A stretch of DNA of 64,000 nt, taken from Pseudoduganella ginsengisoli (GTDB lineage Bacteria; Pseudomonadota; Gammaproteobacteria; Burkholderiales; Burkholderiaceae_D). The stretch lies in NCBI RefSeq assembly GCF_009720865.1, contig NZ_WNLA01000006.1, forward strand, positions 238,756-302,755, read 5' to 3'. This document shows, piece by piece, positions 55,002 through 62,900 of this stretch. Each line of letters starts with the position of its first letter. Within the stretch, counting starts at the first letter, position 1. Position numbers and translations under genes: made by a program. Under the pieces are notes generated by a model. That model worked only from the letters and a program-made list of their open reading frames with translations, did no database searches and was not told the origin of the DNA.

Positions 55002-56462
55002 CTATCCAAACAGTCCGTGCAAATACCAGCGAGGCTCCCCCCCATCACCCGAACGTTCCAGGAAAATCCAGTAATGCGCATGGTCGCTGCCCTCGGCAAT
55101 GAAATAGTCGCGCACCTGTATCGCATTCCACCAGCCTGCTTCAATGCGCTCCGCGCCGGACACCAGCCGCAGAGGCGACATATAAAACGGCCGGTTGTCG
55201 CGCATGATCAGCGCGACCGGCTTAGGCAACAGCCACACGGGCCGGGGCAAGCTGTGCGGAGGCAGGCGCTGGTCCTGGGGGCGCAGCTTATGCTGCACCG
55301 GTTGCCACGCATTGGCCTGGTCCGGCCGGTAATCCGCTTGCGGCGCAGCGCGCAGCACGTTATCGGCGCCCAGCCGCGCCACCAGCAATTCAAACAAGCG
55401 TTCACGGTCCTGGCTGGTGCCGCCCGGCTCGGGAAACAGCGACGCCGTCAATGGCGTCATCGCCTGCACTTGCACAGCTTCCAGCCGCAAGCCAATCACA
55501 GGCGCAGGCAATTCGGTACGGGCCAGCCGCTCCTTCAACAGCCGCAACAAATGGTCGCCGCGCCAGACAGCTTCCGCCAGCACGATATCAATCGCAGTGG
55601 GTGGACAAGCCGTCCTGCCCCGTTCATGGTCCAGCAACAGGCAAATCCGTTCGACGGCGTAGTGATGTACAGTCAGCCAGCCCGTCATTTGCTGCACCAG
55701 CCGCTGCGCGCCATGCAGCAGCGCTTCCGCATGTTCAATCCGGTCAAATAATTCCAGCCCCGCTTTGAATTCCGGCGGCGGTTCCAGCCACGCATGCATT
55801 TCCGGCGCTTCGCCATAAGCCGCATCGAGCACATCGAGCAGCGCGCGGCCACAGCGGCGCTGCAAGCCGGGACGGGGCAGCCGGCGCAACTCCCCCACCG
55901 TCTGGCAGCCGATGCCCTCCAGCCACGTGCGGAATGGCCGGGCGGGCGGCGGCAGCCAGGCCGGCAGCCGCGCCAGGCGGCGAGTCAGTGATTGCATTGT
56001 TAAAGAACGTCCGCTGCGGCTGCGCGCCAGCAGCCACGCACCCTGCGCAGTCGGTGCGCAACTGAGTGCAGCGGTAAAGCCCAATGCCCGCACACTGGCC
56101 GCCGCCAGCCGGCACAGGTTGCGGATGCCGCCAAACAAGCGCAAGCTGGCGCCGATGTCGAGCAACAGCACGCCTTCTTCCGCCAGCGCCACTTGCGGCG
56201 TATAGCGCAGCAGCGCCAGCGCTGCCGCCTGCAATGCGTCGGCTTCCCGCTGCACACTGCGTTCATGCAATTGAATGTCCGGCGCCATCAACAGTGCGCC
56301 GCCGCGCCGCATCCCCACCCGCACACCGGCGGCATGGGCTGCGCGCGACATCGCCAGCACGCCATCCTGCTCCAATACCGCCGTGCAGCTAGCCGCTGAC
56401 CAGCTGGGGCAAAACACTTCGAGCGGTAGCCGGTACAGGCAAAGGCCGATCCACAGTTGCAT
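55002..56462 (-). CDS. imuB: ImuB, catalytically inactive Y-family polymerase of the SOS mutasome
   Basis: A 486-residue protein started at MQLWIGLCLYRLPLEVFCPS. ImuB is the hub that joins ImuA, DnaE2 and the sliding clamp. The Y-family fold is recognisable (LQREADAL-like helices, GVLLLDIGASLRLFGG, GFTAALSCAPTAQGAWLLAR, IGCQTVGELRRLPRPGL). The first catalytic Asp of polymerases IV/V is absent, replaced in the first strand by LCLYRLP. This agrees with ImuB being non-catalytic. The C-terminal part after about 330 holds the DUF6504-like tail FYMSPLRLVSGAERIEAGWW. Its start lies 74 nt inside the imuA gene. Confidence 0.9.
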   Translation of the reverse strand: MQLWIGLCLYRLPLEVFCPSWSAASCTAVLEQDGVLAMSRAAHAAGVRVGMRRGGALLMAPDIQLHERSVQREADALQAAALALLRYTPQVALAEEGVLLLDIGASLRLFGGIRNLCRLAAASVRALGFTAALSCAPTAQGAWLLARSRSGRSLTMQSLTRRLARLPAWLPPPARPFRTWLEGIGCQTVGELRRLPRPGLQRRCGRALLDVLDAAYGEAPEMHAWLEPPPEFKAGLELFDRIEHAEALLHGAQRLVQQMTGWLTVHHYAVERICLLLDHERGRTACPPTAIDIVLAEAVWRGDHLLRLLKERLARTELPAPVIGLRLEAVQVQAMTPLTASLFPEPGGTSQDRERLFELLVARLGADNVLRAAPQADYRPDQANAWQPVQHKLRPQDQRLPPHSLPRPVWLLPKPVALIMRDNRPFYMSPLRLVSGAERIEAGWWNAIQVRDYFIAEGSDHAHYWIFLERSGDGGEPRWYLHGLFG

Positions 56463-57102
56463 GACGCTGTAACAAAGAAGGTGGCAAGGGCAGGAACAGC
56501 GGCGCATCGCGCTGAGGTCCCCGGCGTTTTACAAATTCAATCGACAGCCCGCCCTGAGCCGTCCGCAGCGCCAGCCGCAATGGCGCGGGCGAAGCATCTT
56601 GCGCGGCAGCCAGCGGCCGCATCAGGCAAAACAGCGTATCGCCGCTTTGCGCCGCCAAATGCAGGCGGCGCAGGTTTTCATGGCGGATTTGCTGCTGCCA
56701 CAACAGCAGCGCCCCGCAACAGCCGCTGCGCAAGACTTGTTCCGCTGCCCACAGCGCGTCGCCGGATTTGCCGGTATTGCGTATCCAGACCATCTGCCCC
56801 GGAGGCAAGCCCAGCGCCGCCAGCGCCAGCCCCTGTGGTATTTGCGGCGGCGCCAGCAGCACCACGGGCCGCTGCGCCGCCTGCTGCAGCGCGGGCCGCA
56901 GCAAACGGATTTCACCGATGCCCGGCTGCTGCAGCAATAACTCCGTCAAACTCCCTACTGGCCAGCCCCCGCCCGGCAATTGGGCCGACAGCACGGCATG
57001 GCCGGTATCGATGCAGCGCACCGCCCCTTGCGCCAGTTGCGATGCCCGCCACAGGGCAGGATGCAAGCTTTCCGGCGTGGCAATGAGCGATGAACTGTGC
57101 AT
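56389..57102 (-). CDS. imuA: ImuA, SOS translesion synthesis accessory protein
   Basis: A 237-residue RecA-like protein of the mutasome; it controls ImuB and RecA filaments in studied species. The family blocks are LWRASQLAQGAVRCIDTGHA, LSAQLPGGGWPVGSLTELLL and the Walker-A-like region degenerate, then GLALAALGLPPGQMVWIRNT and AAEQVLRSGCCGALLLWQQQ. A LexA box lies 27 nt before the start codon. Its last 74 nt overlap the imuB start in another frame, so translation is coupled. Confidence 0.9.
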   Translation of the reverse strand: MHSSSLIATPESLHPALWRASQLAQGAVRCIDTGHAVLSAQLPGGGWPVGSLTELLLQQPGIGEIRLLRPALQQAAQRPVVLLAPPQIPQGLALAALGLPPGQMVWIRNTGKSGDALWAAEQVLRSGCCGALLLWQQQIRHENLRRLHLAAQSGDTLFCLMRPLAAAQDASPAPLRLALRTAQGGLSIEFVKRRGPQRDAPLFLPLPPSLLQRHATVDRPLPVPATARSVLPQLVSG

Positions 57103-57128
57103 GGGCCTGACCCGCCTTCAAACAAAAA

Positions 57129-57148
57129 TACTGGATATCCATACAGTA
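57129..57148. promoter_or_regulatory. LexA box of imuA-imuB
   Basis: TACTGG and ACAGTA flank an 8-nt spacer: the CTG-N10-CAG core is intact, with one mismatch to the perfect box in front of dnaE2. It lies 27 nt before imuA, in the 126-nt divergent region with the antiporter gene. Confidence 0.82.
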
Positions 57149-57228
57149 CTTTGAAAACGCGGTTTTGACAAGGTATACACGTTTCCAATGGTCAAATTCG
57201 AGCGTGTTGGTTGCGCTAAAATAAACAT

Positions 57229-58476
57229 ATGACTGATATCCAATTGACCGGCGCCATCCTGTTCGCCCTCGCACTGATCCACACCTTCGCTGCGAAATTC
57301 TTCGAAACGCTGGCCCACCGTCACCCGCGCCATGCGGGGCTGTTCCACTTGCTGGGCGAAGTGGAAGTCGTGTTCGGCTTCTGGGCCGCCATCCTCGTTG
57401 CCGCCATCGCGCTGATGGCGGGCGCGCAAAATGCCATTGCGTATGCGGAATCGCGCCAGTACACGGAACCACTGTTCGTGTTTGTCGTCATGGTGGTGGC
57501 TGCATCGCGGCCGGTGCTTGATTGCGTGCAGCGCGTGCTGTCGCTGCTGGCGCGGCTGGCGCCCGTGCGCGGCGAACTGGCGCTGGTGTGGCTGGGCATG
57601 GCCGTGGTGCCGCTGGCGGGATCGCTGGTGACGGAACCGGCCGCCATGACCCTGGCGGCATTGACCTTGGCGCCGCTGGTGTTCCGCGACGGCGTCCCAG
57701 AATGGCTGAAATATGGCGCGCTGGGCGTGCTGTTCGTGAATGTGTCGATCGGCGGCACCTTGACCGCGTATGCCGCGCCGCCCGTGCTGATGGTGGCTGC
57801 CACGTGGGACTGGGACAGCGCATTCATGGCATCCCAATTCGGCTGGAAAGCCGCGCTGGCGACAGTGATCAACGCGACCGCCATGACCTTCCTGCTGCGG
57901 CGCCACGTGCAGCCACCGGCCGGCGCAAACAATACCGCGCAACACCCCGTTCCCCTGCCTGTCACGCTGGTGCACCTGGGCGTGCTGGCGCTGGTGGTGG
58001 TGCTGGCGCATCACCCGGTGCTGTTCCTTGGCATCTTCCTGCTGTTCCTCGGCTTCGCCCACGCGTACCAGCGCTACCAGCAGCCGCTGATCCTCAAGGA
58101 AGGCTTGCTGGTGGGCTTTTTCCTGGCCGGCCTCGTGGTCCTGGGCGGCATGCAGCAATGGTGGCTGCAACCGGTGATCTCGCAACTGCAACCACTGGCG
58201 CTGTTCTTTGGCGCCGTGGCGCTGACCGCCATCACGGATAACGCCGCGCTGACTTATCTGGGCTCGCTGGCCGATGGCATCACACCCCATGCGCAATACA
58301 TGCTGGTGGCGGGCGCCGTGGCGGGCGGCGGCTTGACGGTGATTGCCAACGCGCCCAATCCGGCCGGGGCCGCGCTGCTCAAGGCAGGCTTCCGCGATGG
58401 CTCAATCGGCGCGGCAGGGTTGCTGCTGGGGGCGCTGGCGCCAACCGCTGTGGCGGTCATGATGCTGCTGCTATGA
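57229..58476 (+). CDS. Putative Na+/H+ antiporter (PF07399-like)
   Basis: A 415-residue inner-membrane protein with about 11-12 hydrophobic segments. It begins MTDIQLTGAILFALALIHTF and contains FFETLAHRHPRHAGLFHLLG, LVTEPAAMTLAALTLAPLVF and ALTAITDNAALTYLGSLADG, which are typical of the putative Na+/H+ antiporter family. The acidic residues in TEPA and TDNA are candidates for ion binding. The last codons overlap the convergent esterase stop by 6 nt. Divergent from imuA, it is not obviously part of the SOS response, although its promoter is close to the LexA box. Confidence 0.87.
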   Translation: MTDIQLTGAILFALALIHTFAAKFFETLAHRHPRHAGLFHLLGEVEVVFGFWAAILVAAIALMAGAQNAIAYAESRQYTEPLFVFVVMVVAASRPVLDCVQRVLSLLARLAPVRGELALVWLGMAVVPLAGSLVTEPAAMTLAALTLAPLVFRDGVPEWLKYGALGVLFVNVSIGGTLTAYAAPPVLMVAATWDWDSAFMASQFGWKAALATVINATAMTFLLRRHVQPPAGANNTAQHPVPLPVTLVHLGVLALVVVLAHHPVLFLGIFLLFLGFAHAYQRYQQPLILKEGLLVGFFLAGLVVLGGMQQWWLQPVISQLQPLALFFGAVALTAITDNAALTYLGSLADGITPHAQYMLVAGAVAGGGLTVIANAPNPAGAALLKAGFRDGSIGAAGLLLGALAPTAVAVMMLLL

Positions 58477-59577
58477 ACGCCGGTGCTGCGCAAAAAACGC
58501 CGCCATCATGCGGCTCGCATCCGGTCCCGCCGCCGCATTGAATTTCCATTCCGGGTCACCGCCGCTCCACGCATGGCCCAGGCCCGCAATGCTGGCCACG
58601 CGCAGCACCACCTTGTTCCCGGCCGCATAGTCGCGGATCGTATGCGCATGGCGGCTGCCGCTGCGGGTGGCGTCCCTGCTGGTCACCGTGGCGCGCGCAG
58701 ACAGTGGCAAGCCATTCAGCAGCAGCCATTGCCGCGTCAACTGTTGCTGGTTCACGGGATGCACGACGTGGTCCGCATCGCCCTGGATCAAGAGCGCAGG
58801 CATGCCGGGAAAGCCCGGGCGCCCGCGCAGCACGCCCTCAATTGCGTCCGCATGCGATACGGCGCCGTGCCGCATCACGTGCAGCGCGCCAGCCGGTGTA
58901 TGGCCCGCGCCAAACACCGGGCCGGAATGCAGTCCCACGGCCGCAATCAATTCCGGATGATTCAATGCCAGTACGGCCGCCATGCCCGCCCCTGCCGATA
59001 AACCGCATGCATAAATGCGCCGCACATTGAAACCGTGCTGCACGCAGACTTTGGCCACCAGCATGGCCAGCAACTCTGTATCGCCGCCGCCCTGCTGCGT
59101 CGCTGAATCATACCAGCGCCAGCAACGCTGCGCCTGGCTACTGGCCAATTGCTGCGGATACAGCACAGCGTAGCCCTTTTGTTCCGCCACCCGGTTCATG
59201 CGCGTACCCTGCGCAAATTGCGTGGCGCTCTGCTGGCAGCCATGCAGCATGACAATCAGGGGCCAGCCCAGTGCCGGGGCGGGCTGGTCCGGCAAATACA
59301 GCCAGTACGCCATGCGCCGTCCCGGCGGCTGGCCCGGCAACTGCGGCAGCGCAATATGGGCTGCCAGCCATTTGCCGGGGGCGACCGGCGTTTCTTTACG
59401 GTCATGCTTGCGCAGTTCCAATGCTGCCGGGCTACGGAGCGCCACCGCTGCGCGTTTGGGTTTAGGCTGTGCCTTCGGTTTTGAAACAGCCAGCAGCCTG
59501 GACACCATTTTTTGCTGCGACTTCGCGGCACGGGTCAGGCTGCGCAGCAAGCGCATACCGGGAGCGGATTTGGCCAT
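58471..59577 (-). CDS. PHB depolymerase-family esterase
   Basis: A 368-residue protein, started at MAKSAPGMRLLRSLTRAAKS, with GGAG 6 nt upstream. There is no signal peptide; the first 60 residues are very basic (KPKAQPKPKRAAV). The esterase domain shows LIVMLHGCQQSATQFAQGTR, the nucleophile elbow IYACGLSAGAGMAAVLALNH, Asp in PALLIQGDADHVVHPVNQQQ and His in AGLGHAWSGGDPEWKFN. The family covers polyhydroxybutyrate depolymerases and feruloyl esterases. The basic start may bind intracellular granules or nucleic acid; this is a guess. It is divergent from the small basic protein gene. Confidence 0.88.
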   Translation of the reverse strand: MAKSAPGMRLLRSLTRAAKSQQKMVSRLLAVSKPKAQPKPKRAAVALRSPAALELRKHDRKETPVAPGKWLAAHIALPQLPGQPPGRRMAYWLYLPDQPAPALGWPLIVMLHGCQQSATQFAQGTRMNRVAEQKGYAVLYPQQLASSQAQRCWRWYDSATQQGGGDTELLAMLVAKVCVQHGFNVRRIYACGLSAGAGMAAVLALNHPELIAAVGLHSGPVFGAGHTPAGALHVMRHGAVSHADAIEGVLRGRPGFPGMPALLIQGDADHVVHPVNQQQLTRQWLLLNGLPLSARATVTSRDATRSGSRHAHTIRDYAAGNKVVLRVASIAGLGHAWSGGDPEWKFNAAAGPDASRMMAAFFAQHRRS

Positions 59578-59665
59578 GGCAACTCCAGAGGTCATGTGTT
59601 GCAGCGCAATATACCGGCTGCCGCTATCCCGCTCCGTGCGCTGGCGCACCACTCAGGAGAACGCA

Positions 59666-59893
59666 ATGACGATGAAAACCCGCAAGAAACACACGAACCA
59701 GCACAAAGATACGCAAGACCGCCCTCGCCTTGATTCGTACCGCTCGCAGCAAAGCGGCCGCCAGCAAAATACGTCGGTTCAACCGGGCAACCTGTCCGGC
59801 GCCGGCAGCGAAGGGGGCGATGAATTCACCATCAGCAGCGAGTCGGGCCAGGGACGCGGCAACCGCCAGCGCGGCGGCAGCGGCAACCGGTAA
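59666..59893 (+). CDS. Small basic, disordered hydrophilic protein
   Basis: A 75-residue protein with AGGAGA 5 nt before the ATG. The composition is unusual: almost no hydrophobic residue, much Gln, Arg, Ser, Gly and Lys. It begins MTMKTRKKHTNQHKDTQDRP and ends QGRGNRQRGGSGNR. It is probably disordered and could bind nucleic acid, like other short RG-rich proteins. No family was recognised. It stands between a divergent esterase and a hairpin before the convergent hrpA. Confidence 0.7.
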   Translation: MTMKTRKKHTNQHKDTQDRPRLDSYRSQQSGRQQNTSVQPGNLSGAGSEGGDEFTISSESGQGRGNRQRGGSGNR

Positions 59894-59939
59894 CAGCCAG
59901 AGACTGAGCGCGGGAAGCCGGGGGGCCGGGCTATGGGAC

Positions 59940-59992
59940 TGCGCCGGCTAACCCCGCCGCGCACCCGCTGCGTACGCGGGATGGCCGGCGCA
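59940..59992. terminator. Two-level hairpin between convergent small gene and hrpA
   Basis: The outer arms TGCGCCGGC (59940-59948) and GCCGGCGCA (59984-59992) are perfectly complementary. Inside lies a second stem CCCGC/GCGGG. The element ends one base before the hrpA stop codon. No T-run follows. Confidence 0.5.
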
Positions 59993-59993
59993 C

Positions 59994-62900
59994 TTAGCGC
60001 TGCATGGATTCCCACACTTTTTGCAAGCGCTTGACGGACACTGGCATCGGCGTGCGCAGCTCTTGCGCAAACAGCGATACGCGCAACTCTTCCAGCATCC
60101 AGCGGAATTCCACCAGTTTCGGGTCCGTATTGCGGCCTGCGGACTTGTCGCGCATCAGGCGCTGGTATGGCGCGGCAGCGACTTGCCACTCCGCCATCAG
60201 TTTTGCATCGCGCGCAGGATCGCCGCGCAGTTTTTCCAGCCGCACGTTCATGGCTTTCAAATAGCGCGGGAAGTGCGCCAGCTGGCTATAGTCCGTATCG
60301 AGCAGGAAGCGCTTGTGCACCAATCCCTGCAACTGCTGCTGCATGTCGGCCGCCACTTGCGCATTGATGTTTTGCAGGCGCTTCGGCAAGCCGTGGTATT
60401 CCGTCAGCACTTGCGACAGCAGGCGCGCCACTTCATTGACCAGCAACACGAGGCGCGATTTGCCTTCATCCTTGCGCTTGGTGAACGACGCCGCATCAAC
60501 CGGCAATGGATCCTGCAGGCACGCGATATCGAGCGCCTTGTTGATGATCTGGTCGCGCAACTCTTCCTGCGTGCCCATGGCCATGAATTGCATGCCCATT
60601 TGCTGCAAGTTCGGGATGCTCTTTTCAATGAACTTGATTTGATCCTTCATTTGCAGCGCAAATAAACGGCGCAAGCCGATGCGGTGCGTACGCTCTGCCA
60701 CGGAAGGATCATCGAACACTTCCAGGTCGCAATGCGTGCCTTTATCGACCAGCGCCGGGAAGCCGATCAGGGTCAGCTTGCCTTGCGTGATTTCCAGCAG
60801 TTCCGGCAATTCGCCGAAAGTCCAGCCAGTAATGTTCGTGTGCTGCGATGGCGGCGCCGCTTCCGCCGCCGGGGCTTTGGCTTGCACCGTACCGCCATGA
60901 ATGCCGCCGTGCGGCTTGGCGCCTGCAGGCGTCCCAGCCTTCGGCTGCACACCGGCTGGCGCCGTGGTCTCCGCCATCTTCTGGAAACTCTGGCGCGCCT
61001 GCATGCCATATTCCGCCTGCAGCGTGGCCAGGTTGCGGCCCATGTCCAGCTGGCGGCCATGCTCGTCAATCACCTTGAAATTCATGAAGTGGTGGGCGGG
61101 CAGCGTTTCCGGCTTGAAGTCCGAGCTCAATGGGGTAATCGTGATTTGCTGGCGGATATCGGCAATGATGGCGTCGATCAAATCGCCCTTGCCGAACCCA
61201 TTGGCTTCCTGCACACGCTCGCAGAATTTCGCCGCATAATCCGGCAGCGGCACGCAATGGCGGCGCAGCTTTTGCGGCAGGGATTTCAGCAGCAAATGCA
61301 CCTTCTCTTTCAGCATGCCCGGCACCAGCCACTCGCACCGTTCGCGCGACAACTGGTTCAACGCATACAGCGGCACCGCCAGGGTCACGCCATCACGCAC
61401 GCTGCCCGGTTCGAAGTGGTACGTCAGCGCCATTTCCAAGCCTGCCGCCAGCATGGTTTTCGGGAACAGCTCCGTCGTCACGCCTGCCGCTTCATGCCGC
61501 ATCAATTCATCGCGGTTCAGGTACAGCAGCTTGGGATTGTCGCGCGTGGCGTCCTTGTGCCACTTTTCAAACGCGGCGCCATTGACGACATCAAAGGGAA
61601 TCAGCTTGTCGTAAAACGCGGCAATCAATTCATCATCGACCAGCACGTCGATACGGCGCGACTTGTGTTCGAGGTTTTCAATTTCCTTGATCAGCCGGTG
61701 GTTATGCGCAAAGAATGGCGCGCGGGTGTCGAAGTCGCCGCCCACCAGCGCGTCGCGGATAAAGATTTCACGCGCCTCGGCCGGGTTGTGCGCGCCGTAA
61801 TTGATGCGGCGCTGGCTGTACACGACGAGGCCATACAGCGTGGCCCGTTCCGATGCCGTCACTTGCGCGCTGCGCTTTTCCCAGCGCGGCTCGCCCCACG
61901 ATTTTTTCAGCAAGTGCGAGCCGACTTTTTCCAGCCACTCCGGCTCGATCTTCGCCACGCAGCGTGCATACAAACGCGTGGTTTCCACCAGTTCGGCCGC
62001 CATGATCCACTTGCCAGGCTTTTTCGACAGGTGCGAGCCAGGCCACACGTGGAAGCGGATGCCGCGCGCGCCCAGGAAACCGGCGCCCGGTTCATCTTCG
62101 CCCTTGAAGCCGACGTTGCCCAGCAAGCCGGTCAGCAGCGCCAGGTGCAGGTTGTCATAGGTAGCCGGCGCTTCATTCAAACGCCAGCCCTGCTCTTTCA
62201 CGATGGTCAGCAATTGCGAATGCACGTCGCGCCACTCGCGCAGGCGCAGCTGCGACAGGAAATTCGCGCGGCAATTGTCCATCAACTGGCGGTTCGACTT
62301 CTTGTGCTCAATGGCGTTCTCGAACCACTTCCACATTTTCAGGTAGCTGAGGAATTCGGATTTTTCATCGGCGAATTTCTTGTGCGCTTCGTCGGCTGCC
62401 TGCTGCGCTTCAATCGGGCGGTCGCGCGGGTCTTGCACGGACAATGCGGCTGCCACAATCAGCACTTCCGTCAGCGCCGCGTTATCGAGGCCGGCCAAAA
62501 TCATGCGGCCCACGCGCGGGTCCAGCGGCAGCTTGGCCAGCTTGCGGCCCAGCGCCGTGATCTGGTTGTATTCATCGACTGCGCCCAGTTCCTGCAGCAA
62601 CTGGTAGCCGTCGGCAATCGCGCGCGCCAGCGGCGGCTCGATGAATGGAAAAGTCTCCACATCCGCCAGGTGCAGCGTCTTCATGCGCAGGATGACGGAG
62701 GCCAGCGATGAGCGCAGGATTTCCGGGTCCGTGAATTTCGGGCGCTGCAGGAAATCCTGTTCGTCATACAGGCGGATACACACGCCATCGGCGACACGGC
62801 CGCATCGGCCGGCGCGCTGGTTGGCTGCCGATTGCGCGACCGGTTCGATCTGCAGTTGCTCGACCTTGTTGCGGTAGCTATAGCGCTTGACGCGGGCCAA

